Shown: positions 24,309 through 36,765 of the stretch, piece by piece
Numbering within the stretch: position 1 is the first letter of the stretch
Layout: the number at the start of each line of letters is the position of its first letter
NCBI GenBank assembly: GCA_032622095.1
Contig: CP136063.1
Span: 36,368,106-36,432,105 of the forward strand
Source: Siphonodentalium dalli
Lineage: Eukaryota; Mollusca; Scaphopoda; Gadilida; Siphonodentaliidae
Reading direction: 5' to 3'
DNA length: 64,000 nt
Notes under the pieces: model-generated
Database searches by the model: none
What the model saw: only the letters and a program-made list of their open reading frames with translations
Told to the model about the DNA's origin: nothing
Made by a program: the position numbers and the translations under genes

Positions 24309-27300
24309 ATGTCTTCCACAAGATGCTCTTTGAAAATAGGCACATGGAATGCCACAGGTATAATAGGGAGCAGTAGTTACCTCAGTCGGTTGTTATCGGA
24401 CGAGTCGATAGACATTTTCGGAATTAGTGAACATTGGTTACCGGAACACAATGTCTCATTTCTTGAGGCTATCAGCAAACATTATTCATATTTCGCTGTT
24501 TGCGATTTCTCACATGGAATACCTTTACAGCGTGGCATGTACAAAGGTGGCGTCTCTCTTTTTTGGCACAAACGCTACGATAGCGTAATATCTACTGTAG
24601 AGTACAATGATGATCGAATAATTGGAATCCAAATCCAGCTCTCAGAACACAACTATCTTTATATTTTTCAAGTCTATCTGCCATCGACTAACTATTCGGT
24701 TGAATTTTACAAAGAATATCTTGAGAAAGTTTCTGATCTAATAATAGCCTATTCATCTTTAGGTAAAGTCATTTTTATTGGAGATTTCAACGGAAATCTT
24801 GAGAAAACAGACTCGCGTAACCGATGTTTTCGGGATATGCTGAATGCTCGTAGATATATGTCCGTCAACAACTCAATTCTTTGTGAAGATCGTCTCACAA
24901 CGTTTGTCCCCGCGGACGGAACATGTGGGACTATCATTGATCATATATTAATACATAATGATGAATTCCACAGAGTCCGCCGAGTAGTAGTGCTTGATGA
25001 TCACGGGGAAAACACTTCTAACCACAGGCCAATCCTTATGGAGATTACGTGTGATCGAGTAAATATAGATACTGAAACGCGGTGCCCGACATGGGACTGG
25101 CGAAACTTTCTGGCTAATAATAACATGTTGACATGCTACCATTCTAATATAGAAGCAACTTTACCTGTTTGCAATGTGTCTGATACTGAAATGCTTGACA
25201 TTGTTTACGATAGAACAGTGGCAGCAATTCAAACTGCAGCTGAATTCACAATCCCGAAAAAATCATTTAAGCCTTTTCTTAAACCATACTGGAATACTTC
25301 ATTAAAACAATTACACAGAGAAATGCGCTCTTATCGCAGCACATGGTTATCAGAGGGAAGGCCTAGAGGGCACTCGCACCAAAGTTACTCGTTGTATAAA
25401 GAATCAAAGCGATTATTTCGAAAAGAATTACGCAAATGCAATTCGAAATTCATAGCTGACCAGAATAATAAATTAGACCAAGCTGCCGAAATGGACCAGG
25501 ATCTATTTTTTAGAAAATTTAATTCGGTTAGATCTAAACGAAAAGAGACAAATAGCAGCATATTTGTGGTTGATGACATCACGCTTAGAACACGCAATGA
25601 AATAACTGATGCATGGGCAAATTATAATGAAACTTTATATTCCCCGCTTAGGTCCGATGAATTTGACAACTCTTTCTTTAACGACATTAATGAACTGGTG
25701 TTTGATCTCTTAAATGACCCCGACCGTGGGCCATACGATGACATAATGACATACCCTGTGTCCATGGAAGAACTGACAACGGTCTTAAAATCACTGAAAA
25801 GAGGCAAAGCTGCCGGCTCAGAATTATTATGTTACGAACACATCATATATGGTGGACATCACTTAATTATACACTTAGCAAAGCTACTCTCATATATGCT
25901 TCGTTTTTCACATATCCCCAAAAGAGCTAAATTAGGTGTGATTGTGTCGTTGTACAAGGGAGGGGGCAAATCGAAATCAAAGTTCGACGGTTACCGAGCC
26001 ATCACCTTAATCCCAGTCATATACAAAATACTTGAAAGAATCGTTCTGAACCGCATGGAGAGAAACGCCCCTAACCTGATAACAACCCACCCTTTACAAC
26101 ACGGTTTTCAAAAACAAATAAGCTGTCTTATGTCATCATACATAATTCAGGAAAGTATTTCGTATGCAGGGGAAAATAATTCACGTCTTTTCGCATGTTT
26201 TCTAGATGTACGCAAAGCCTTTGATACTGTCTGGATCAACGGCCTTCTATACAAGCTTTTTGAACGGGGAGCAAATTGTTTTTTTTTGCGTTTATTCAAC
26301 CAATTCTTAACTGGCGTGAGCTGCAATATACGTCACGAAAATCTTACATCACGTATAATATCTATTAGCCAGGGAACAAGACAGTGAAGTACCCTCGCTC
26401 CGATTTTCTACGCCATCTACATAGACAGTTTGCTCAGTGAGCTCGAACACTCGAACTTTGGTTTCAGGCTGCGAGATATCAACTGCTCATCTCCCACACA
26501 GGCAGATGATATGACCCTCCTCTCGCTTTCATCATATGGCATACAAAAAATGTGTAATATATGTGGCAATTACAGTAAAAAATGGCGATTTATGTATAAC
26601 CAACAGAAATGTCAGGTAATTATCTTCAATGAGAAATCTAAATACGCCTCTATCAATCGCACATGGATGCTAAATGGCATAGCAGTTAATAAAACGGATT
26701 CAGTCACGCACCTGGGCATACCATTACACAAAAGTGACTTTCCAAACACTCTTACAGAAAGTGTCAGCTCAAACAATCGGTCGACATATCTTATGTTAAG
26801 CACTGCTGGTCTGTACGCAGGAGGCATAACACCTCAGAGTTCAATGGTAACTTGTATATAAATCAGTGGTACTTTCTCGTGGACTTTACGGTTCAGAATT
26901 TATCTGTGGCTTATCAGCCTCAAACTTGATCAAGCTCGAAAGAGTTCACAGATTTTGCTTGAAGCGTATTCAGGGCCTACCTGCCCGATGCAGGACCGAT
27001 GTCGTTACTGGCCTGCTAGGAACATATCCACTTCTGGAAAGGCTTGTAAAACAATCTTTGAAACTAGGCTGTTTGATTACGTTTACTCACAGAACCCGAC
27101 AACAACTTTTATTGGCGAAGTATTTTCATTACTCGTGAAATACAACTTGACTGATGCAGTATATGAGTACATCAGGTCTGGCGTATTTCTCTCGAAAGAG
27201 TCGTGGAAGGCGCTAACGAGAAATAATATTCGAAACACAACCGAGTCAGATTGGAAAATTAGAACGGAAATTGACCCATCATTCAATCGGTTTCGGAATG

Positions 27301-27728
27301 TACATGACAACCTAAACATATCTGATCTTTGGCGACTCTGTCGAAAATTTTCACATAATAAACATTCCTATCTAACCACAGCTCTTGTGATCGATGCAAC
27401 AACGTACTTAAACGAAGCACTAATCCAGTGTCCCAACTGCTATAAAATGTACCTTGATAAAGTACAGCACGTTCTCATTGAATGCAGTTCCCTGACATCA
27501 CTACGGAATAATATGTTTTTTGATATTATTGATCGTTATGGCGTAGAATGTTTTATCAAGATTGATGATCCTTCAATGGACAAAAGGATCTTGCTTCATT
27601 TGACTCATATTACTGGTGATATGTGTACAGCAGTTGATGATATAGACGTCTTTCTGGACTTCATGGTAACGATTACTGCAAAATTATGGATGTGGTACAA
27701 TGCACTCTTGCAGAGAAATATTTCCTAG
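24309..27728 (+). pseudogene. LINE-C ORF2: AP-endonuclease-like + reverse transcriptase
   Basis: Nicks target DNA and reverse-transcribes the element RNA. Starts at ATG 24309. An EEP endonuclease domain comes first (GTWNATGI, FGISEHW, VIFIGDFNGN, IIDHIL, and a terminal SNHRPI in place of the usual SDHRPI). The RT follows, with KAAGSELLCYEH, YKGGGKSKSKFDGYRAITL, LDVRKAFDTVW and QADDMTLL with the catalytic pair. The tail has CPNCYKMYLDKVQHVLIEC. Breaks: TGA after GTRQ at about 26384-26386, a frame change near 26862 and another near 27058. It is complete in length but not translatable as read. Confidence 0.9.
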
Positions 27729-27754
27729 TCCATTGAATAATACAAATCAGTCAG

Positions 27755-28076
27755 CCCATCATCATCATCATCATCATCATTATCATCATCGTCGTCGTCG
27801 TCACCACCATCGACATAATCATCGTCATCATCATCGCCGTCGTCCATGTCATCATCATAATCTTCATCGTCGTCATCGCCACCGTCATCATTGACGTCAT
27901 CGTCATAATCTAATTTCCTCATCTTCAACATCATCTTCATCATCATGTACATCATCATCATCGTCATCATCATCATTATCATTATCATCATCGTCATCAA
28001 TATAGTAATCTTCTTCCTCATGTTCAACATTAACATCGTCATCATCGATCAACGTCGTCGTTCTCAACATCATCCC

Positions 28077-28110
<34 letters not shown>

Positions 28111-28117
28111 GTCAGTA
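27755..28117 (+). repeat. ATC-type microsatellite in LINE-C 3' UTR
   Basis: Long interrupted (ATC)n/(GTC)n tract. Apparent His-, Asp- or Met-rich frames here are repeat artefacts. Confidence 0.9.
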
Positions 28118-28284
28118 TATCCACCATTGTAGAAATGTAAATACGTCTTGCTTATTATATTTATTTGTGTTGTTTCTATAAAATTTAATAATGATATCTA
28201 TTCATTATGTTGTGCATAACAATGTTATATTCTTTGTAAAATCTTCAATATCTGGAGGAAATAAAGATATAATAATAATAATAA

Positions 28285-28515
28285 TATATATATTCGTAAT
28301 TATAGTCCCTTCTTCTCTATATATATTCGTAATTATAGTCCCTATTTATAATTACTTCCCTTGTAACGTCCTAATTGTACACATAGAAGTAAAATAAATA
28401 GAAGTTGTGTTAAGTCAAAGTAAGTAGAAACAGGGACTATTATACGAATATATATAGAGAAGAACATGTTTATAAACAATCATAAATTGCTTTCAATACA
28501 TACAATGTATAGTTT
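28285..28515 (+). repeat. 231-bp direct repeat right of LINE-C
   Basis: Second copy of 20889-21119 with the same length and no visible difference. It follows the (ATA)n end of LINE-C directly. Confidence 0.8.
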
Positions 28516-30369
28516 AAAACAATTTTCCGATATTTAGTAAATATTAACTAAATAACGAGTAGGGTATGCTAGGAGGGTGATAATCTATTAAACGTCAACA
28601 AAAACATCCATGATGGCTGTCAAAATGGCTACAGTTCAAAAGTTAATTCCCATTGATTGTCTTGTATACAACACATATCAGTTATTTAGTAAATATTAAC
28701 TAAATAACGGGTATGCTAGTAGTGTGATAATGTGTACGATGAGCACATAAACATTCATGATGGCTGTCAATGGTAAAATTCATTATGTCTATTCCCAAAG
28801 ATTTTCTTCTTTGAAAAAAATATCCGTTATTTAGTTAATATTAACTAAATAACGGGTATGCTAGGAGAAAGATAATTTGTCAAAGGAGCACATTTAGCTT
28901 TTTTGACAGCCATCATGGGTGTTTATGTGCTCCTTTTACAAATTATGATTGTCCTAGCATACCCGTTATTTAATTAAAATTTAATAAATAACGGATATTT
29001 GTTTCAAAGAAGACAATCTTTGGGAATAGACATAATTCTATGGGAATAGAAATAATGAAATTTTGCCATTGACAGCCATCATTGATGTTTATATGCTCAT
29101 CTTAGACATTATCACCATCCTAGCATACCCGTTATTTAGTTAAAGGTGGATTATCTCTTTGTAAATATGTATTATATATTCACCGGGATATAAAATATTA
29201 GATTTGAATCGAAGACTCCTGTCCGGAAATGCTTCTATCGATTAATATTAATTTTATTTCAATTATGTTCTGGTCTAAAAAGGTGTGTTTGTTCAGCTAA
29301 CGAACAATAGTGGTTACTGTTAACAGAGACCAGAAATATTATTGTACAATTTGGTCACAAATAAACGCTAATTATACTCATTATCGCGTATATCTGTGGA
29401 ACAAAACAATACAAACAATCAATCTGGGATATTTGACTTTCGGTGCGTAGCATTATGAACAGCCCAGTGCTCTACATCGCAATATGGTATCATCCGAATG
29501 GTCTGTTCTAAAAATAGACACATAAACGGTCCCGATTTAATATTCGAAATAAAATCAATACTAATTGATAAAAGCTTTTCCGGACAGGCGTCTCCAGTTC
29601 ATATCTATTATTTTATACCCACGCAACTATTTAAAATTTGTTATTTAAAGAGATAATCCATCTTTAATATTAACTAAATAACGGGTATGCTAGGAGAATG
29701 ATGAATTGTCAAAGGAACACCTTTAGCTTTTTTTTATGGGTGTTTATGTGCTCCTTTTACAAATTATAATTGTCCTAGTATACCCGTTATTTAATAAGAT
29801 TTAATAAATAACGGATATTTGTTTCAAAGAAGAAAACCTATGGAAATAGAGATAATGAAATTTTTGCCATTTTGACAGCCATCATGGATGTTTATGTGTT
29901 CATCTTAGACATTATCACCCTCCTAGCATACCCGTTATTTAGTTAATATTTACTAAATAACGGATATGTGTTGTATACAAGATAATCAATGGGAATTTAC
30001 TTCTGAAATGTAGCCATTTTGACAGCCATCATGGATGTTTATGCGCTCATCTTAGACATTATCGCCCCCCTAGCATACCCGTTATTTAATATTAACTAAA
30101 TAACGGGTATGCTAGAATGAGAATTTGTCAAAGGAGCACATTCAGCCTTTTTGACAGCCATCATGGGTGTTTATGTGCTCCTTTCACAAATTATAATTGT
30201 CCTAGCATACCCGTTATTTATTTAAAATTTAATAAATATCGGATATGTGTTTCAAAGAAGACAATCTATGGGAATAGACATAATTAAATTTTGCCATTTT
30301 GACAGCCATCATTGATGTTGATATGCTCATCTTAGACATTATCACCATCCTAGCATACCCGTTATTTAG
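28516..30369. repeat. Palindromic tandem array (CCCGTTATTTAGTTAA units)
   Basis: About nine units of 130-190 bp, separated by palindromes of the type TTAGTTAATATTAACTAA and often alternating in orientation. Each carries GACAGCCATCATGG(A/G)TGTTTAT and TCCTAGCATACCCGTT blocks. A higher-order copy is visible: the block around 28845-29139 resembles 30100-30369, an offset of about 1,230 bp that includes one 528-bp MITE each. Confidence 0.8.
29140..29667 (-). mobile_element. 528-bp TTAA MITE, copy 1
   Basis: TTAA at both ends (29140 and 29664). Termini are TTAAAGGTGGATTATCTC and GATAATCCATCTTTAA. It is inverted relative to the copies in the gypsy element, and sits in the array at TTAGTTAA. The first and last ~135 bp are imperfect inverted repeats of each other. 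It has no coding capacity. The TTAA duplication is the signature of piggyBac-type transposases. Confidence 0.85.
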
Positions 30370-30897
30370 TTAAAGGTGGATTATCTCTTTGTAAATATGT
30401 ATTATATATTCACCGGGATATAAAATATTAGATTTGAATCGAAGACTCCTGTCCAGAAATACTTCTATCGATTAATATTAATTTTATTTCGATTATGTTC
30501 TGGTCTAAAAAGGTGTGTTTGTTCAGCTAACGAACAATAGTGGTTACTGTTAACAGAGACCAGAAATATTATTGTACAATTTGGTCACAAATAAACGCTA
30601 ATTATACTCATTATCGCGTATATCTGTGGATCAAAACAATACACACAATCAATCTGGGACATTTGACTTTCGGTGAGTAGCCATAGGAACAGCCCAGTGC
30701 TCTATATCGCAATATGGTATAATCCGAATGGTCTGTTCTAAAAATAGACACATAAACGGTCCCGATTTAATATTCGAAATAAAATCAATATTAATTGATA
30801 AAAGCTTTTCCGGACAGGCGTCTCCAGTTCATATCTATTATTTTATACCCACGCAACTATTTAAAATTTGTTATTTAAAGAGATAATCCATCTTTAA
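30370..30897 (-). mobile_element. 528-bp TTAA MITE, copy 2
   Basis: Same length, orientation and left flank as the copy at 29140, so it probably arose with the ~1,230-bp block duplication rather than by an independent jump. Its right flank differs from that of copy 1. Confidence 0.85.
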
Positions 30898-31304
30898 AAT
30901 TTAAACAATTAGTTTTCCACTGTAACTTATGTGACGTCACAGGACGCGCCATGGGCGTTGAACGTCAACGCATTGAGTCAATGGCTAATCACCAGAAGTA
31001 GGACAACTTGTTGAGTTTGATAGTTGATTTATGTATATATATCCAGATCCAAGAGACAGACCGTGTGTCGGTAGATGTAACAACGTTTATAAAAGTGTCC
31101 CAATAAGAGAAACCAAGAAATATATTTTACGGTATAACATCAATCAAACTCGGCTTGTGTGTGCGCGGAAGCGAATTGTCGCTCTTCTATTTGGTCTCAT
31201 TTAGTTGATTGCGTACATGCGTTTCCATAGAGTTTACTTCCAGATCTGCTTAGGTTCCCAATATGTGAGTATAGTGACATTTTATCTAAACTGATAATTG
31301 AGTG
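30898..31304 (+). promoter_or_regulatory. Candidate RNA polymerase II promoter and splice donor
   Basis: Non-repetitive stretch between two mobile regions. A palindromic CRE, TGACGTCA (30932-30939), lies about 95 bp before a TATATATA box (31034-31041). A donor-like GTGAGTAT follows near 31265. No coding sequence is identifiable downstream before the LTR-like element, so this may be the leftover start of a host gene, or chance. Confidence 0.25.
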
Positions 31305-31310
31305 ATATTA

Positions 31311-31469
31311 TTGTAAAAATTAGGCGCTACATATTAATAGCTTACAATATAATATAATAGAAATATAATACTCACAAATCATACATGTAGAACAAACGTC
31401 GATGGCAATGGATCATAAATCATCAATAATCAGCATTGAAATTAACAGGTGTTGTTATATAGTCTTGTT
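31311..31469 (-). repeat. 3' LTR-like repeat, distal part
   Basis: Matches 41078-41229 of the other repeat except for a 7-nt extra block near 31414-31421. It is interrupted at GTCTTGTT (31462-31469), the duplicated target of the foldback. Confidence 0.75.
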
Positions 31470-31551
31470 CACAGAAGTTGGAATCACTGACTGTTATGCT
31501 ATTTTTTTTGGAGTTCTAGGTATATAGTTTGTCAAGAATGGCAACTCCGAT

Positions 31552-33585
31552 CACAGGCTTTGGTAGTTTTATATACCTTTTTCATGAAAATTTTATCCTA
31601 TCTTACTAATAAAGAGAACAGGTGAATAACTAGCCACGAAAGTAGCGAAATGTCCACTGTATACCTAAAATGCCATATTCGGCGCAAGTTCCGGTTTGGT
31701 AAAGGCAGGTTATCATAAGAACATCTAGACCATAATGTACTCGGGTACGAAAATAAAAGCGTGTTCAAATTGGATTGTTCCAACAGTTCCAGATATCTCC
31801 CCAATAAAACAATTGCCTTAGTCACAAATTTAAGCAGAACTTAAATAATAGGGTGTCTAGTATTTTATTTATTTATCAAAATGAAACCAAAAAAACGCCA
31901 TTTGACTAACTGAATATTTTTAATGTAATCATGTCTAATGTAGTCCAAGTCTTCTTGTACTAAAACCAGCTAAGATAGTGGGATGGCGATGCTGGTCTTT
32001 AGTCCAAGACCGCTTGTATACCAATCCTTTGACACGACTTACGCCCACGATCTGTGGCGGGAATTTGTGGTGTATTTTACTGGATTTACCTAGCAAATCA
32101 ATACATGATGCTATATACATCGGAAAGGCTTACATCTTATGGTCATAATGGTGTATAATAATCTAACTTTAATGTTAAATTACACATAGAATATTCCGGT
32201 TGATTGCCACACACATCGATTTGTTTCTCTGTTTGTTTACATTTTAACCGAAAGCCGAAGTGGTCCGAATAAGTTCGGCATAATCCGCTGTTTGTTCTGG
32301 GAATTCTACTTTCGGTTTCTATATATAGCGCGGGTTTTCCGAACAAAAATAGCGAAAACCGATCGCCCGAATGTCCAGTTTTCTATGTGCTTTCAGAACA
32401 ATTCCCGCACTAAAAACTTAATGACATAATGGAGGATCAGAACGGTAGTTTTGTTGACAATTTTCGCAAGCAACTTGTCAAAATTGGAGCAAATTAGAAC
32501 TCTTGTGTCTGACTTGCCATGCGTGATGTGCATTTGACATCTGTGTTGATAAAATAATCGGAGAACCGAATCACACAGTTTCGAAATATAGTTCTTCCGT
32601 TTTAGTGGGACTTTTCAAACTTAAGGTTTATTTATTTGGTGTATTACATTTATATCTCCAATGTTTAATTAATCTATTTATTATTTTATTTATTGACACA
32701 CATAATTACGATTACAATGGAGAATTCATCGTAATTTGCGTTGTTGTCCAAAATCTACGGAATATTTTCAACGGAAAATGCCGAACGCAGTTCGCAAGGT
32801 CAACTGAGTTCGCATACTTTAAAAAATATGTAAACACTGCGGCAAATGTTTCTTTTCACATTAAATTACCGCTTTCAATTCACAACCGATGTGGGTTTCA
32901 GATAAAATAGCATGTCTTCTGCGGAAACTATCCGTTTATTGTAGCAATTGTGATATTTTATTTCATATAATTGTGGTTTTATTTGAGCGGGTCACTAACG
33001 CTTAAGTCCTGTCAAAGGAATGCATGGGCCTGGAACTCGGACTAAAGACCGGCACCTCCATCCCAATATCTTAGCCGGCTTTAGTACGAGAAGACTTGGA
33101 CTAGTCTAATGTAACCAAATTCTGGACGCGAAATGTCTCCTTGCACCATACCAAACGCCCTTGAACTTCAGCAATAGTAGGGCCGCTGGGTTGTTTTGCG
33201 TACAAAATCCAAAACTCTGTCCAAGGCTGGAACAGCAGGTCGACAATCGAACAGACCTGGATCAATCAGATAGTCAATCGAGTAGACCCCTACAGCAGCA
33301 ATTCCGGTAACAGACGTACGTTTTCAACAATTTTATTTCTTCCAAAAACAGTTTTTCAGGAACAATGTGTGTACGGTGAATTAGGTAATATATATATTGG
33401 TGTATTGAAGTATATATTAGCATATATGCATATAGACAACTTACCGGTACATGTGTGAGTTGTTAAAACAATGTTTTAATATTTCGTGATTTCTGCTACA
33501 GAATTACTTATATACCTGTTCTCTTTATTAGTAAGATAGGATAAAATTTTCACGAAAAAGGTATATAAAACTACCAAAGCCTGTG
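31552..33585. mobile_element. Inner foldback element, ~2.0 kb, 7-8 bp target duplication
   Basis: Termini CACAGGCTTTGGTAG and CTACCAAAGCCTGTG. CTCCGAT flanks both sides (31545-31551 and 33586-33592). Paired blocks continue inward: GAGAACAGGT near 31613 with its complement near 33518, and the AGTCCAAGTCTTCT block near 31941 with its complement near 33090. The whole element is one imperfect palindrome centred near 32570. Its CACAG start and duplication length match those of the outer element, suggesting that the same transposase source moved both. Confidence 0.75.
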
Positions 33586-34240
33586 CTCCGATTGTCGAGG
33601 TACCCCCAAAACTCTTCACTTCGACCCGTGAATTTCAACAACAAAAGCATAATTCTCAGGGTTTTCGGCATATTTCGTTAGAAAAATCATTTATCTACAA
33701 TCTTACCGCGAGCATAGCATCTATTCGTTGATTTATTCCAGGTTTTATCGCACTTTAAAACATTTTTTTCACCTGTTAGCTCGGTGGTACCGCCGAAGTT
33801 TTCCGGACCTCCTCGTGTGTCTTCGGCAAAACGGTTAGTGCAAAACTGGCTACCAAAGATGGCTACCAAAATGGTTCGTCGAAAATTGTCAAAATTTGAG
33901 TGATATCAACATCAGTACAATTTTCCAACGTATTGATTCCCATTTATCGGGACAATAATTTTTCAAACAAAGCAGTATCTTCGTTATATTCAAACCTGAT
34001 AGTCACACACTAAGAGGCCATTTTGCAATTATGGCGAGCGATGAGCTTAATTGTTTTCAAATATGTACGAAAAACAGATGTCAATAGCTACGTGCAGACA
34101 TGATTATCGATGAACGATTGCCAGTAAACATATGGTCCCAGTGGTTCATTCAGCAAATTGTGTAGCGCAAAAAATGCGTGATATGACATACCTGCTGGTA
34201 TGATGCTACGCTGAAACCAGGTAACATATTCTGATAAATG

Positions 34241-34325
34241 TTATTAACCAGGGTAACTTTATCACAATCCTCTCCAACCTGGGTAACTTTATAACAATTT
34301 CAGGAACCTGGGTAACTTTGACAAC
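34241..34325 (+). repeat. Short tandem repeat, ~30-bp unit, 3 copies
   Basis: AACC(A/T)GGGTAACTTT recurs three times with AACAATT-like spacers at the inner border of the left arm. Confidence 0.65.
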
Positions 34326-34589
34326 AGAAAACCGATGAGAGTGTCTATTCACCCTCCTAACTCACGGCCATATTGGATCCATCAGACCCGGTTATGTGGT
34401 TTTAGTGCTACAGGTCAAAGTTCTGGAGTAGCATTTCCATATACGGAAGTCATGAATATTCAAAATCTCCATATATGTAAAGGCTACTCAAGAACTCTGA
34501 CCTGTATCAATAAAACCACGGAACCTGGGCTGGATGAATCTCTGAAAACATGGAACGGGACTGGATTAATCCAATACGGCCGCGACTCA

Positions 34590-34870
34590 GTGGTCTCGCT
34601 TGTTGGACCAATTTCAACCAGCCTTCACGGAAAATAACACCTCACTGCCCGAACTAGACCAAACAAAACCAGTCGACGCAATAGTCAAACCTGAGATCAG
34701 TATCGTCGATGTAACTGCATTGGTACGAAACATCAAACCCCATAAGGCCATGTGTCCTGATCTCATATATACCGAACCAGATATTTAAAACGTGTGCTGA
34801 AGAAATTTGCCTACCAGGCATAATCAACAAATAACTAAAGACAGAGTATCCAATGATGATCACCACAATC
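34590..34870 (+). pseudogene. LINE RT fragment in the foldback loop
   Basis: Reads LDQFQPAFTENNTS, then VDVTALVRNIKPHKAMCPD, the conserved region just before the RT palm of LINE ORF2, in two frames with stops near 34786. It is too short to place in a clade and is flanked by unrecognised sequence. Confidence 0.6.
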
Positions 34871-36029
34871 GGGAGGAATTCCTACCCAACGATCAATCAA
34901 TCATAAAACTACAGCGTTGATTACTCCCTCAGTTATGGGTAGATGAATGGTAATTGTGTAACATCACTGGAGATATTTATAAACATGTTTACAAAGTATT
35001 TCCTCAAGTTTGCAGTTCGGATGGTGCATGCGGATATACCTTATTGTTGCATGCACATGATTCAAATTGTTTTATCCGCCCATTGCACTATAGAAATAAA
35101 AGCATAGCAGATAGTTATTTCTATTCAGGAGCACACATGGCATGACAGTGTGGATCAAAATCTGGAAAAGCCTGATCTGGTCCAAATTATAGCCCGGTCT
35201 GTATGCAACACAACAACTAATGTTGACTACATATGGAAAATACTTCGAAAAGATGAACTCTGCGGAACTACACCAAATACCATTTATTTGAAGACATTTA
35301 TTGTTTTAAATGGGCTAGCAGACCGTCAACGTCTTCATCATTTCAGCAATCGAATGAGAAATTAAGTAGCCTTGATGTTTTCGGAACATATTGAGACGAT
35401 TAACTATTATTGAAAGGGTCATCGGATACACATAAACTAAAAAGTGGTTGTCTGAAAATCACCAGCGAACAATCTAATTATCCCACAGTGTAAATACGAA
35501 ATAAACGTTTCAGATGTAGCCGTGGTGGACTTTTCACCTTTAAAACGTTGCTGAAATTGTTAGTACTTAAAAATATAATACAGAGTAATACAAACATGTG
35601 CTGGTTCACACAGAATAACACATGCTTCGTGCACGAATGCAGATAGCATATAAGTTGCGGTGAGCGGAGGGGAATATTCGTATTTATAGGCGATTTATAT
35701 AGATCAATCATCAAATAAGAGTGAATACTCCCTCATTGGGACCATGTGAGTTGTAATTATCATACATCGTCAGGAAAGACGGACATAATCCCCGCTCGAA
35801 TAAACAGTGTTCTCTTGTTGTGAGGGTACACTTGAATGGCCGGGAACACGATAGGTATATAGTCAGATCGATTTTATATCCACAGCTACGTTTACAATAC
35901 ACTTATGGGTGAAGTGCCGCATATGATGCAAATAAACCAGCTAGAATTCAAAGTATATAAGCGCACGTGGATGTTGTGTGACTCTTGTGCGAATTGTAAT
36001 GGGAAATATTCGCTCTTACCCGTTATTAT
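34871..36029. other. Foldback loop, no gene recognised
   Basis: AT-rich, unpaired sequence. Short open stretches show no motif. Confidence 0.4.
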
Positions 36030-36765
36030 ATATCAGAATATGTTACCTGGTTTCAGCGTAGCATCATGCCAGCTGGTATGTCATATCACGCATTTTTTGC
36101 GCTACACAATTTGCTGAATGAACCACTGGGACCATATGTTTAATGGCAATCGTTCATCGATAATCATGTCTGCACGTAGCTATTGACATCTGTTTTTCGT
36201 ACATATTTGAAAACAATTAAGCTCATCGCTCGCCATAATTGCAAAATGCCCTCTTAGTGTGTGACTATCAGGTTTGAATCTAACGAAGATACTGCTTTGT
36301 TTGAAAAATTGTTGTCCCGATAAATGGGAATCAATACGTTGGAAAATTGTACTGATGTTGATATCACTCAAATTTTGACAATTTTCGACGAACCATTTTG
36401 GTGGCCATCTTTGGCAGCCAGTTTTGCACTAACCGATTTGCCGAAGACACACGAGGAGGTCCGGAAAACTTCGGCGGTACCACCGAGCTAACAGGTGAAA
36501 AAAATGTTTTAAAGTGCGATAAAACCTGGAATAAATCAACGAATAGATGCTATGCTCGCGGTAATATTGTAGATAAATGATTTTTCTAACGAAATATGCC
36601 GAAAACCCTGAGAATTATGCTTTTGTTGTTGAAATTCACGGGTCGAAGTGAAGAGTTTTGGGGGTACCTCGACAATAGGAGTTGCCATTCTTGACAAACT
36701 ATATACCTAGAACTCCAAAAAAATCTAAAAAAATAGCATAACAGTCAGTGATTCCAACTTCTGCG

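Larger units (their letters stand above)
21120..28284 (+). mobile_element. LINE-C: 7.2-kb LINE with ORF1 and ORF2 between 231-bp direct repeats
   Basis: The insertion begins 21 nt before the ORF1 start codon and ends in an AATAAAG(ATA)n tail at about 28258-28284, directly abutting the second direct repeat. It carries ORF1 (21141-22983), an internal fragment of another LINE with microsatellites (22987-23885), ORF2 with endonuclease and RT (24309-27728) and an ATC-rich microsatellite 3' UTR. No other element lies across the borders. Confidence 0.8.
31470..36765. mobile_element. Foldback element, 8-bp target duplication (hAT-like)
   Basis: Inserted in the 3' LTR with GTCTTGTT on both sides (31462-31469, 36766-36773); the undisturbed site is seen once in the other LTR at about 41222-41229. 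Ends read CACAGAAGTTGGAATCAC and, complemented, CGCAGAAGTTGGAATCAC. Arms of about 740 bp (31470-31551 plus 33593-34250, and 36030-36765) are nearly identical, with few visible differences. The left arm is split by the inner foldback. The loop contains LINE debris. An 8-bp duplication is the rule for hAT and a few other superfamilies. No transposase is seen. Confidence 0.78.

Noticed and set aside
27755-28181. His-, Asp- and Met-rich open frames
   Set aside because: Translation of an ATC/GTC microsatellite in several frames.
20889-28515. Direct repeats around LINE-C as true LTRs
   Set aside because: The enclosed element encodes an endonuclease/RT of LINE type, the repeat is also partly present upstream at 20474-20606, and no polypurine tract or primer site is visible.
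28516-30369. CRISPR-like alternation of repeats and spacers
   Set aside because: Repeats are palindromic, units are 130-190 bp and related to each other, spacers are not unique, and the DNA is eukaryotic.
33687-33869. 60-codon frame occurring twice (again at 36398-36580)
   Set aside because: It lies in the two inverted arms of the foldback, so the two copies are one sequence. No motif supports a protein.
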